DNA of 64,000 nucleotides from Hordeum vulgare subsp. vulgare (GCF_904849725.1 NC_058521.1:339310638-339374637); one strand, 5' to 3'; shown: positions 51,201 to 61,923, numbered from the stretch's first letter. Notes: generated by a model from the sequence alone, not told the origin. Numbers and translations: made by a program.

Positions 51201-51648
51201 GCTTTGCTAGTCTTGATACCTTTGGAAAAGAGATTGCTGAGTCCCTGTGGCTCACAGATTAATACAACACCAGTTGCAGGTACACGTAAAGCAATACTTT
51301 GATGTGAGCGTGATGATTGTTCTATTTGGAGTTTCTTCTTCTTGTTCTTCATTGATCTAGGATGGGTTCCAGGCTGGCAACCTGGGATAGCAAGGATGGA
51401 CGCCATTCTTTTATCGTTTGTTTTCGTCCATAGTCGGACCCTGCTCTTCTACATGATGGTTGTATATATTATTGTACTGATGTGATCTTGATGTAGCTTG
51501 TGGAGAGTGGAAGCCAATTTCGTATACTCATTTGTTCAGTACATGTACTTGTAACGATATCCATTCTTGCAAAACAACGAGATGCGCTCCTATCCCTGTC
51601 GAGGCCCTCACGCCAAAATAAGGATAAAATCGCATCTTGGGCATTACA
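48298..51648 (+). mobile_element. Element B 3' LTR, part 2
   Basis: The rest of the 3' LTR, collinear with 9400-9564, 17970-20581 and 39451-39978. It ends CTTGGGCATTACA at 51648 followed by TAGCT. It holds the shared module at 50849-50895. GC-rich frames at 48268-48722 are shadows. Confidence 0.9.
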
Positions 51649-51970
51649 TAGCTGCTCCTCCGACCGAGATGCCATCAACAACATCATCGCCGACCTTCGC
51701 TCGATGGCTCCCTCCATGGTGCCCCCGCTTTTTCCACCACCTCCCGAGCCAGATTAGACTGTTGTGGCTTTTCCACCCGTTGCTGGGTTTGAGTGTGGGT
51801 GTGTGTGTTTCTTAGGGCTTGTTGAGCTGTGCGCTCAACGGAACCCTTTGGTGTTGTCTTGTGCTACTTATTTTGTTCTGAACCTATGTCGAATGTTGTG
51901 ATCGGTTTGCTTTATTTATAAAGCGCGGCGAAATCCTTTTTCGGTATAAAGAGTGGCTAAAGTAGTTATG
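51649..51970 (+). mobile_element. LINE copy 2, 3' end after the B insertion
   Basis: After the duplicated TAGCT the LINE frame continues (SDRDAINNIIADLRSMAPS, then PPPPEPD and a stop at 51755-51757). A 3' untranslated part ends in TTTATAAAGCGCGGCGAAA at about 51915-51935. The same 3'-end signature closes LINE copy 1 near 1800. Confidence 0.85.
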
Positions 51971-52594
51971 TTGATGTACAATGTTTTTTCTTGTTCATGT
52001 TGTTATAACTTGCATGTTCTTAGTTTATCTCGCACCATTCTATTAACATAATTGTTTTTATTACAAAAGAATACTTATATCCATTTTACAAGTTGTTTTT
52101 TCTAAATTTTCATGTTTAACATATGCTTCATATTTATATATATTTCTAGAATCACCTACCATTTTATCGTAAAAGTGGACGTGCACAACAATTTATATGT
52201 TAAAATGGACCAAAAGTCCTCAAATCTGTTATGCAACAACATATTATCCTTGGAATGGGTGCCGAGGCCACTTTGCTTGTGCACCAGGATACCCAACTCG
52301 AATGCCTGGCCCAGGCTAAGTAAGGTGCCTGGATTTATAACTTTGGCTAAGCAAGTTCCACATCAACCGATTCAGGCAAGTCGAGATATCTTGAGGACAT
52401 CAACCAAACATAGTCCAAGCACGTTCCAAGGAGGCTGCATGTCAGACACTTTTTAGCGAGGACTTGATCCAAACACGCTCTGATTAAGGGGTTCGTAATG
52501 GGCAGGGATCAACTACCTTGAGTGTGTGCCTTCTCGCTTGCTTGGTACCTCCATATGGATATTGTCATCATCCTTGTTTCGTGCTGCTATGTAA
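51971..52594. other. Unassigned AT-rich sequence
   Basis: No coding signal and no recognised element. Around 52300-52340 there are GCCTGG/CCAGGC words loosely like those at 3396-3505. The frame at 52112-52456 has no motif I recognise. Confidence 0.4.
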
Positions 52595-52788
52595 GGCCAT
52601 TTCTAACTCATTTCCGACCAATCCCCCAAAACTTAAGAGAGTATCTGACAAAGTAAAGTTAGTGGACTAAATATTTACTCCATTAATAGTGTCTCCAACT
52701 CGCCGATCCCCTATTCTTAGTAACAACAAAATTGTGTAGATTTTGTTTTCTAGCCGCATGATTTTCAAACGCTACACAATATATATAT

Positions 52789-52792
<4 letters not shown>

Positions 52793-52852
<60 letters not shown>
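52793..52852. repeat. Microsatellite (AC)30
   Basis: Sixty bases of perfect AC repeats flanked by short AT runs on both sides. The Val/Cys-rich frame on the minus strand is an artefact. Confidence 0.98.
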
Positions 52853-52862
<10 letters not shown>

Positions 52863-53038
52863 CTTAAAAGACAAATTAAAACATGCATAGTATAGTCATC
52901 ATAACATATAGTTTCTTCATCTCGTTTTTCAAATTAAAACATGCAAAGTTCACACAAAATACATCACCTCAAACACAATATTGATCCAAAATCACCAAAC
53001 ATAGCATGTATATGTTGTGAATCGAGGCAACCAACGGC

Positions 53039-53320
53039 ATGCACCATCACCATTCAAACAAGGTGCTCGGTGAAGAAAGCATCACCATCACCACGATCCT
53101 CTCGACCATCACCATCATCACCATTACCACCTCAACCACCACCACAAATACCTCCTCGGCCATAACCATCCTCTCGACCATCAACATCATCACCATCACC
53201 ACCTTGACCAGCACCATCACCTCGGCCACCACCACCATCACTACCACCTCCTCAACCATCACCATCACCCCCACCACCACCACCTCGGCCACCACCCTCA
53301 CCCCCTTGGCCATCACCATA
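53039..53320. repeat. Trinucleotide-rich low-complexity tract (ACC/ATC)
   Basis: About 280 bp of CACCATCACC, ACCACC and CTCGGCCA words in irregular order. Both strands give open but meaningless frames (Thr/Ile on plus, Val/Met on minus). It lies just downstream of the minus-strand pseudogene at 53345 and may be decayed repeat expansion of its 3' part. Confidence 0.8.
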
Positions 53321-53344
53321 ATTTATAAGAGAGGCTTGTAAGAT

Positions 53345-54232
53345 CTACCCACGAGTAAGGTCCCAGTACTTTCTTTCGGTTTTATCCATTGTGCATGTAT
53401 TCATGAACATGATATCATGTTCTCCGGACTTCTTGGCATCAAGAATCCTGTCATCCTCAAGTGTAAGTCTATGATCCTTTGCCTTCACCTTTCTCTCTTT
53501 GATCACCAACTTGGCCTTCCACTTCTCATCCTCCAACATATTAAATTCATTCCACCTGGACATATTTTCTTCTTTGCATTCGACCACCAACACCTTCTTG
53601 GTCTCAATCATGGACATAAGTTCTTATCTCTAAGTGCCACCGAACGCATTTCTCTTATTTATTTCTTTTGCAATCTTGTTACCTTCCAGTTTATTGTTGG
53701 CATCTTCATCAACCTCGTCGTCCTTCTCAAACTTGATCTCTTTGGAGTTGTCTATTCACTTGGTTGATGCAACCGGACCATCAGTTGCATTGGTCATGAA
53801 TGGTGCTACAATGATGCCAATAGGACCTTGCATATGGCTTGATCATATGTCCACATATTTGTTGTAGTGCTCAGTAATTTTCTCCCAAAATACAGTCTTG
53901 ATTTGATCCGTTCAAATTGTTGGATCCATGGAGATCGCGCACCAAGCATCACAAAGAGCAATATCCTCTTTATGGTTGTAGTTGGCGGTGAGTGATCTTG
54001 ATGCCTGCGTGCTTTCTTTGGTCAGCTCGACAACCTCCTATTCCTTGGACACCTACTCATCGGCCACCACACCTTCCTCCTCCTCCTCCTCGGCCACCTC
54101 CTCTTACTCGGTCACCTCTTGATTCATATCTTGGGCCGCCTCCGGATGATGTTAAACGGTGTCGTAGTTGAGCTCATCAAGTCGAATGGTGGACAAGCAC
54201 TCCAAAGTTGCTAAGAACTCAACCGTCTTCAT
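53345..54232 (-). pseudogene. PIF/Harbinger ORF1-type Myb/SANT-like protein, pseudogene
   Basis: Read on the minus strand from ATG at 54232 there is an acidic, Glu-rich N-terminus. Then, at about 53990-53860, comes NYNHKEDIALCDAWCAISMD followed by WEKITEHYNK. This matches the start of the Myb/SANT-like domain of the accessory DNA-binding protein of PIF/Harbinger transposons. The middle of the domain is missing. The C-terminal part resembles the NAM-associated domain (KEINKRNAF at about 53660, then 53617-53345 with MSMIETKK, MLEDEKWKAK, MDKTERKYW). At least five stops occur. The partner transposase is not in the window. The family call rests on motif memory. Confidence 0.65.
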
Positions 54233-54410
54233 CTCTGCACTACGACAATGAAACAAAGAAACTACACGAGCCTTGGCTACAAACAAAGAAACTACATCAC
54301 CGATCGACCCATCTGTTGGATTTTTTTACCTTGTAGGAATTTCATCAAACAATTGGCACACATGACACTCATTGCCGGTTGCGGCCGCCGCCTACGCTGG
54401 AGGAGTGGCC

Positions 54411-55694
54411 TTAGTGGGGGGGGGGGCTAAAGTGGCTACACGAGGAGCTGGATTTAGAGTAGTGAAATCACATATGCTCCATTGAAGGTTTTGATAATTC
54501 ATGACAACATACATTATCTCTTGGAGTAATAGTTCTACCTAGTCTATTTTAGATTAAGTCCAAAGGTTGCAGAAGATGGGAAATGTGAGGAGCATCCCCA
54601 CGAAGAAAAGGAACATGACCGGCATTAGCTTCAAGCTTCAAGACTGTACATTTTACCTTTTGTGAGAAATTCCATCCGAGTCCATAGGAAAGCCAATACT
54701 ATTAAAAGGGGATGAGGTATCTATGATGATGTGGTTGCTCAACGTGCTTAGAGATTTGCCACCAAAAGCCTTAACATTTCTCCCAAAAAATGTTCTATCC
54801 AAAACCCAAATGATCAAATCCGATGCCACCAACATTCCCTATTTCGGCTTTCCTTAGAAAAAATCCAAGAAAAACCCTAGCAAACAGGTACAACTGAGTC
54901 TTGCTTCGGTATAGCCGAAATGCAATGACCAAGCTTCTAGAATCGAGATATTTAATTTCAGAACTTCAGAGTTTTATATCTTAGCTCCACCGAAGTTAGG
55001 AACTGCTCAAGGCCAACCGAATCAGTCTCATGAGATGCTACCTATCGGTCTCAGTGAGAACCCAAAAGTTAGGGCATTTTGCACCAGTCGGTCCAACCGA
55101 GTTTTTACTTTGGTTCCACCGTGTTGGGGAATAATGTTGTAACAATTGTATTTTTGGAGATGGATATTTATACCCCTCCACCTCACTCTCATTCGTAGAG
55201 ACATCACTCAGAACAAGCAAACATTTCCACCATTCATTTTTTGGGAGAGAACCACCTACTCATGTGTTGAGATCAAGATCTTCCACTTCAACCATATGAA
55301 TCTTGATTACTAAACTCCCCCAAGTTTCTTTCCACCTAGTAAATCTCTTCTACCAAGCCAAATTATAAGAGAGAGTGGTTGAGTGTTGATGAGACTATCT
55401 TTTGAAGAACTAGAGAACGGAGTTCATCGTCCATACCACATCTATTATCTTTTGGAGAGCGGTGTCTTCTAGATTGTCTAGATGTCACCTGGGAGCATCC
55501 AAATCGTGTGTAGTTGAACCCAAAAGTTTGTAAGGGCAAGGAGATCGCCTACTTAGTGAAGATCTACCCCGACTGAGGCTGACGTAAGCCATGGTGGAAT
55601 AGACAAGGTTGTTTCTTCGTGGACCTATTGTTGGTGGAGCCCTCCTATCACACCGTGTTTTTGTACCTGTTTTCTAATATTTTAAGTTTAATTT
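54411..55694. other. Unclassified TE-like sequence with CGGT/ACCG inverted words
   Basis: No frame has recognisable homology. From 54840 to 55130 there are repeated CGG/CCG words in inverted arrangement: TTCGGTATAGCCGAA at 54906-54920, CCACCGAAG near 54987, and TCGGTCCAACCGAG at 55088-55101. A TATA-like word (GATATTTATACCCC) at about 55163-55176 precedes a leader-like stretch. I suspect a transposon or LTR fragment but cannot name it. Confidence 0.4.
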
Positions 55695-56330
55695 GGACCA
55701 ATTAAAACTTTTTGTGTGCATGTGAATGCTTGAGTTGATTGCTATTTTCCTGTTTACTTGTTTGTGGTTTAATTCACAAAACCCTTGTGCTCTCAAAACT
55801 CATATCACTGAATCAAAATCCTTGCCCAATGACCATGACATGTGTATAGGACATCAAACTATTTTTACAAAATATAATTTTGCCCCAAAAGTATTTATTT
55901 GATTTTGGTTTTCAAAAACCAATGGATTGAGGTTTGTACTAAAAGTCCTCAAACTAGGGTTAGTGGGTCACACCATGTATTTTCCCTTACTTTGCTAAGT
56001 TAACATAGCTCAAAAATTAGGACCAATTAAAACTTTTTCTAAGTGCTCTGATGCTTGACTTGATTGTGATTTCTTCCTTGTTTGATTGTGTTGTAAATCA
56101 CAAAACTTCGGCCTACTCTTTAAACTCACCTCCTTTCCCCAAGTCTTTGCCCAATGACCATACCATGTGTAGGACCTAAAACTATTTTTACGAAATACCA
56201 TTTTGACCGAAAAGCTTTTATTTAATTTAAGCTTGCAAAACCCCCTAAGTTGGGATTTGTACGACAAGTCCTCAAAGAAGGGAAGTTGTTTCGCACCAAA
56301 TATTTTATTTAAACCCTGTTATCAAAAAGG
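55695..56330. repeat. Diverged tandem duplication, unit about 325 bp
   Basis: GGACCAATTAAAACTTTTT begins both units (55695 and 56020). Shared later words include TTGCCCAATGACCAT, CATGTGTA, AAACTATTTTTAC and AAGTCCTCAAA in the same order. Many substitutions show it is old. No coding signal. Confidence 0.85.
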
Positions 56331-56703
56331 CTTCCTAAAACCACAGAATTATTATTTAAAACTTATTTTCCTATTTTATTGAAATACTTTTTATTGAGCC
56401 CAGAAATGCTGTTTTATGAAGAAAACATATTTTTATTGCTTCCAAAAGATTTTATTGATTCCAAAATATTTGCGGGAATTAAGCGAAACTCGGTGGACAT
56501 CTGTTTTCCATATATAAGAGTTTCAACACATGGTCATGTTCACAATATTGGACAAAAACCTCGAGAACCCTTTTTGCCTATTTCAAGTATTTGACATATT
56601 TCTATAAAAAATATTCTCAAATAATTCCTTTAAAATTCTAGAAAGTCACACATGGTATATGTGATGATCTTGCCAGGTTTCATCTCAATCCAAGTTGATT
56701 TGG
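56331..56703. other. AT-rich flank of element D
   Basis: No recognised feature. The last five bases before D are TTTGG (56699-56703); the right partner of this possible target duplication is outside the window. Confidence 0.5.
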
Positions 56704-59700
56704 TGTCACATCCCTGGATCCCTAACTAGGGTTTAGTATTTGTGCTCATGTTTTCTTCCTTTGCATTCAAGAATTTGAAACAAACTCCAAAGAAGTGGTG
56801 CCACTCAAACCAAAAACCCTAGCCACTTCTAATTCAAGGAAATTCAAATCTTGCCAAAATCAATGAACCCAAAATGGCCTTCTTAAAAGTTCAATATTTC
56901 TGATAATTATTGAAAACAAATTATCAGGGGAGAAAACTATTTTCAAATCACTTTTGGCATTTTATTCAAAACCAGCAAGTCCCTGAATTCAAACTTATAT
57001 TTGACTTCAAAAATATATAAGTTTTCAAAAATGCTGAAAACTTTATGGGTGATTGGAAATATTCCAACTAACACCCCAACATTTTTCAAACTATTTTTAG
57101 ATTTGATTTAGTGCCAAAAATAAGTAGCAAGAAGTGTCAGCAAATAAAATAGAAAACAGAAATAGAGGAAAAAGGAAAAGAACTATCCTACGCTTACCTG
57201 CGAGGCCCAGCCCACCAGGGGCAGGGTTGTCTTCTTCCTCTGCCTTCTGGCAGAGGAGAGATCGACCATGGCGGCCTCCTCCACCTCCTGCTTCGCCGTG
57301 GCGTTCTCCGGTGCCCCCAGGACAGCGCGACAACGGGGATGACTTCCCCGAGCGCGTCCCTATCCTTCCCCGCTCTCCATCCTTCCCCCTCCTCTTGGTT
57401 TCTTTCCCTCTCTTCCTGCCGCCATTGACAGGAGCTTGAGCTGGAGGAGCCCGAACTCTCTGGCCACAGGGAAGTCCCCCCCAAGTGCTCCATCCTCTCC
57501 GCAACATCGAGCTCGACGCGCACGCCAACGGAATCGTCCTCCCCTAGCCCTGCAATACTCCATTACTGTCGTCTTCAACCTCCGGCCGCCGGCAAGTCGA
57601 CGGTGGATCGCCGGCTACAGCCCCTCCCCGAGCAGTCTGAGCCCAACTTCGTCTCCATCGTGAGCTTGCGAGCATTTTCCCCCTGTTTCCCTTCTCTCTC
57701 CCGCACTCTAGCCAAGGGACCGACGAGCCCGAGCTCCGGCAGCCGCCTCGGCTCGTTGCCGGCAAGCTCCGGCCACCCTCAGCCCCTCCTAATGCCCGTA
57801 GAGGATGAGGCCGAGCCTGGGGATCATCGCAGTGCTCTCGGCACTCGATCCCGAGCACCACAGCACACCCTGGTGCGTCTCCGGCGAAGATCCGCCCCGG
57901 ATCTGGTCGCCGCCGGTCAGTGTCCGGCAGGGGACGACGTGGCCGGCATAATCCCGGCTATTTAACGCTAATTAGCCACTCACAGTGGGCCCTAGCAGTG
58001 GGTCAAACCCACTTAGGGGCTGGTCAGCGCGGGATTATCTCCTGTGCCACTGACCAGTGGCCCCCACCTGTCAGGTTTGACCTGACCAGGTTGGTTGACC
58101 TGCTGACGCAGTGCTGACGTGGTTATGACGCAATAAAGAGATTTTCTGATTTAAAAGAATTCCAAAAAATGCCCAAAACTTATAAAAATCATTGAAAATA
58201 ATCTGTAACTCCAATGGAAATAATTTATATATGAAAAACTATGAGAAAAATCCAAGGAATCTGATTTTGATATTTTCAAACATGATTGAAAATGTTAACA
58301 ACACCAAACAGATAAAATGATGAATATGATAACCTTATTAAATAATTTGGAGTGGGAATCTGAAATCCATTTGAATTCCACTTCAAATATTATGACCAAA
58401 CCATGATCAAGCACAACCAGCAGCCTAACATACCATCATTATGCATGCTTACACAAGATTACCTGAGCATCAGGTCGAATCAATTAAAAGGGTATTTGAA
58501 AATACCTTGTTCGAAGTGATAATTGAATCTTGATTCAAATCAACTTCAACTTAAGAAATGGTAGTCCCATTAGCCTACCACCTTTCATTTTCATGCCATG
58601 CTCATGCATCATCTTGTTGCATATGATTGTTATTGATTGATATTGTTTTACCGGTAGGCCCCGCTCCTCCGGATTCCACCGAATATCCGTCTGACGGATA
58701 TTGTCCCTCTGCTGAGAAACAAGGCAAGCAACCATTTTGATCCTCCCGATAAATCCCGTGTTCTCGCTCCTGCACTTATTTCTTGCATTAGGGCAAATGC
58801 TTTCACTGCTTTTACTACGTTAGTTGAACCCACTTCCTTTGCATGACATGTCTTTGTCACAGTAAATAGCTGAACCTTGCAACCTAGCATACCTGGTAGA
58901 TGCCTGAGCCATGATGTGCCTTATCCTGCTATGCATGCTATGCTTAGAGTTGTGTATGGTCTGTCATCTGCGTGATGAACAGAATTGTGAGAATGTGTTC
59001 AATAAGTAAAGGTTGTGTGTTGAACCTGATTTGGTAAAGGTACCGGTGAAAGGCTATGTAGGAGTACATGGCGGGTTGTTTCATTGGAACTGTCCTTTGG
59101 AATTGAGTTCCGTGTATGTAATCCAAGGCTAGATACTACCACACGTTGGGATACTTAATTGACCCTCTCGACTTATTAATCGCTTAGTACTCGGTCCAGG
59201 AGTTGCAAGTAGTTTCTGGTGTTTATAGTCATGCTGGAGGCCGTGCGTAGCGCTGACCTTAGAGGTGGGCTATGATGCAGTAGGCAGTGGCATGGTGTAC
59301 CAAGTGGAACCCGGATGGTGGGCTTGGGAACCCTGCGCACATCGTTTGGGGCCGTGGCGGAAACCTCGGCCGGACTTCCGTGCGGGTTACCCTCAGATAG
59401 GCGATAGACCTGGACTAAGTATTAGCATGGTTAACGGTCATGGCCGACTCCCTCGCTGGGCTTCCGCTTGAAGGCTGCCGAGGTGCATGACTTGCACATG
59501 GCGATAAGTGGCAAGAGTGTGTGTGAAGAAGTACACCCCTGCAGGGTTATGATCTATTCGAATAGCCGCGTCTGCGGACATGGACTACTTGGAGACATAG
59601 GTTGTTCATAGATAACTATAATGGCTACTCATAAAATTGTCAAGATAAGCGTGAGTGTCGTGGACGGCATTTTCCGTATGGAGACGGAATGATTCCACGA

Positions 59701-60731
59701 TAGAGTATTGTTGTGGTGTTAGTGGAATCGTCTGTGAGAAATCAAAGTTGTCAAAACTATTTAAAAATGCAAGTTGTCTAGTCAAGAGTCAAATGCTGGC
59801 TTTCTGCATGAAACTCCACAACTCCTTGTTGATACATTGCATGAGTAGATAGTTTATCCTAAAGTCTTGCTGAGTACTTTTGTACTCACGTTTGCTTAAT
59901 AAATTGTTGCAGAGGTTGTTAATGACCCTAATGGAGGGTTCTACCTAGACATCGACGATGATGAGTAGCTGGTATCCCAGCTACGATCTGGCCCTAGGAT
60001 GGGTCTGTAGATAGTCAGGCCATGTGCCTTTGTCTTTCCCTCTGTCTGTACTCAGTCAGTTTTAACTCTTCCGCTGGCTTGTAAGAATTGTGTGTATGAC
60101 TTGTGATGATGGGTCGTGAGACCCGACCTTGTAATATTATGTGTGTGGCTCTTCCGAGCCTTCTAAATAAAGTTTGTATGTTTATGGTTATGTGGTGATG
60201 CCATCGGTGTATATATACATATCGGTAGGCCATGCGTACGTGTGTTGTACTTGATATGTATGGGGTTCTATTACCTAGCCGTAGGCTTTAGTAGCACTCC
60301 TTACAGGGAAATGCCCCTTTGTGATCCAACGAGCCATGGTAGTTCGCTACTGCTCCGGACACATTGGTTGACCGGCATGTGTCCTTCTTAGCTGTTGTGT
60401 CTGTCCCCTTTGGGGAAATGTCACGCGATGTAATGGAGTCCTTGTAGCTTGCTACGACTCGTCTACATTCGCTGGTGACCGTCATCTGCTTTGCTGGGTC
60501 ATGTATGCCTGTCCCTGTGCGGAACTGCCGCTTTGGTTTATGACTAGACATGTCGATCCGGGTTCTTTGTCATTGGATTGCTAGCGACACAATTGCATAC
60601 GCGAGTCAAAAGGCGCAAACGGTCCTGGCTAAGGTAAGGCTGTAGCCGTGGGGATAACCGTGCGTGAGACCGCTAAGAGATGCGATGTGTTACATGCTGG
60701 ATTCCTATGGCTTAGGATCGGGGTCCCGACA
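56704..60731 (+). mobile_element. Element D 5' LTR (4.03 kb)
   Basis: TGTCACATCC to GGGGTCCCGACA, directly before the primer site. A GC-rich stretch (57180-57960) sits where element C also has one, and the shared LTR module lies at 59532-59580. The start rests on the terminal TGTCACATCC word, since the other LTR is not visible. Pro/Arg-rich frames at 57134-57965 are composition shadows. Confidence 0.8.
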
Positions 60732-60735
60732 GCGT

Positions 60736-60748
60736 TGGTATCAGAGCC
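60736..60748 (+). other. Element D primer-binding site (iMet type)
   Basis: TGGTATCAGAGCC is a perfect canonical iMet word, four bases after the LTR. Confidence 0.92.
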
Positions 60749-61173
60749 TGACTGACTGTTGGATTACTAAGCCAAACTGGTCGAAATTGAGTCTAGAATT
60801 GCTTTAGTTATATATAAGGGAATTGTTTGTGGAAGGGAATGTAAGACTCTTGCTTCTCTTCTCAAGTTATTCTATTCTGGTCATCCTCGTCTTTTCTGCG
60901 GGGATTAATGACTAGGTTACTTATCGTCTCTTAGGCTCGTGTTTCTGATCGGTAGATTATAGGACAATGGGTCGAGAGTTACTTCGGGTTTCTTTTATCC
61001 CAAGGAAAAGAACGTAAGTTTTGATGATCAGGGAATTGAACTTGATAGTTGAGTGGTTACGCTATCCTATTTTTATGGGTTGTCTCAAAATTGTTTTTGA
61101 GCATTTACAGTCGTTATGCTGCCCAATTTTGTCTTCAGAGCTCTAATGCCTTTGCATTACTCTCTATTTTTAG

Positions 61174-61923
61174 ATGCCTGGCCGTCCTTCTCGTCAGGTG
61201 GTTCGTCTGACTAGGTGCATTGATGTGCCGGGTCATACGGCCATGCTAGTCAGGATGATGTCAGTGTCCGGTTACCGCTGGTACCCAGAGTACACAGTGG
61301 AGGAGCAGTACCGGGATTTTAATCAGAGCCAGTACCACTACACTGTTAGGGTATTCCCAGATTATCCTGGAGCTGAGGAGCCAATCCATTGGTCTTATGG
61401 ATTGGGGGTCACTGTTGACATGGCAGTACAAGATGCTGCCTATTCAATGCTGACCATCATGAGGGCTAGACATGCACTGCTGCAGAATTCAGAGTTTTGC
61501 TATGTTCCTGCCTCTCAGCCAGGTGAAGAAGGATACCTCAGTGGGGTCTACTTTGATTCCTCTATGGAGGATTCGCTGCTGTAGTCCACTGCTGAGATGC
61601 TAGAGAATAGAGACAAGGATGCTCGTGCCCTTCGTATGGAGCTCTATGCTACACGTGCCCGTCTGTGGACGGCTTTGACGCAGCTGGCACCTGTAGTCCA
61701 GACAGGGTATGGAGATATGGAGATGCCGAACCCTGTTAGAACCCATCTTCCGGCTCATGTTGACTGGCCTGCTATAGGAGGAGTCACCCCTCTTCGGGGA
61801 CCTCTACTACCACCAGTCAGGGGACCAAGGCCACACCCGTGTCCTTATGGATCCCACGGGTCTCAGGCTGGAGTATTTCCTGATCCGCAGGTTGAGCTTC
61901 CACGCCATGGGCAATCTTTATGA
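61174..61923 (+). pseudogene. Element D additional ORF upstream of gag, unknown function (one nonsense codon)
   Basis: ATG at 61174 starts MPGRPSRQVVRLTRCIDVPG. The frame is open for 249 codons except for a single TAG at 61582-61584, after which the same frame continues as TAEMLENRDKDARALRMELY to a stop at 61921. I do not recognise a named family. Residues about 45-90 contain YTVRVFPDYPG, then YGLGVTVDMAVQDAAYSMLT, with a strand-strand-strand-helix look and a GxGxT...A...AA pattern. Residues about 140-170 look like an amphipathic helix, followed by a Pro-rich tail. Position between primer site and gag, in sense, is that of the additional ORFs known from some plant LTR elements. It is weakly reminiscent of a double-stranded-RNA-binding domain, which is inference only. 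Confidence 0.65.

Larger units (their letters stand above)
8780..51648 (+). mobile_element. Element B: large non-autonomous LTR retrotransposon, host of three insertions
   Basis: B spans 42.9 kb but is only about 11.4 kb once nested insertions are removed. The LTRs are about 3.93 kb (5') and 3.97 kb (3'), and the internal domain is 3.5 kb with no gag or pol. The ends are TGTAACAGCCCGAGACCG / TGTTACAACCCGAGACCG and GCGTTAGA / GCATTACA. An iMet-type primer site follows the 5' LTR. Insertions: A1 at 9565-17964, C (with Angela) at 20582-39445, E at 44099-48292. The design is that of a large retrotransposon derivative (LARD), which depends on proteins from an autonomous relative. Sukkula-like families in Triticeae have this architecture, but I cannot confirm the family name. 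Confidence 0.9.
52595..54410 (-). mobile_element. Possible PIF/Harbinger-derived non-autonomous element
   Basis: A minus-strand pseudogene of a Harbinger-type ORF1 protein lies inside a region whose left edge reads GGCCATTTCTAACTC and whose right edge, reverse-complemented, reads GGCCACTCCTCCAGC. These resemble weakly the GGGCATCTCCAAC-type ends of Harbinger elements. The flanks are TAA and TTA rather than a clean duplication. The boundaries are a proposal only. Confidence 0.3.

Noticed and set aside
52679..52874. Cys/Val-rich peptide across the AC repeat
   Set aside because: Translation of (AC)30 on the minus strand, no coding support.
53047..53319. Val/Met-rich membrane-like protein on the minus strand
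   Set aside because: A pure artefact of the ACC/ATC trinucleotide tract.
54231..55694. CACTA transposon starting with CACTAC near 54239
   Set aside because: The word CACTAC occurs once and no matching inverted end was found; a five- or six-base word is not enough.
57134..57965. Possible gene in the GC-rich part of the element D LTR
   Set aside because: Frames overlap on both strands, lack domains and lie inside a defined LTR.
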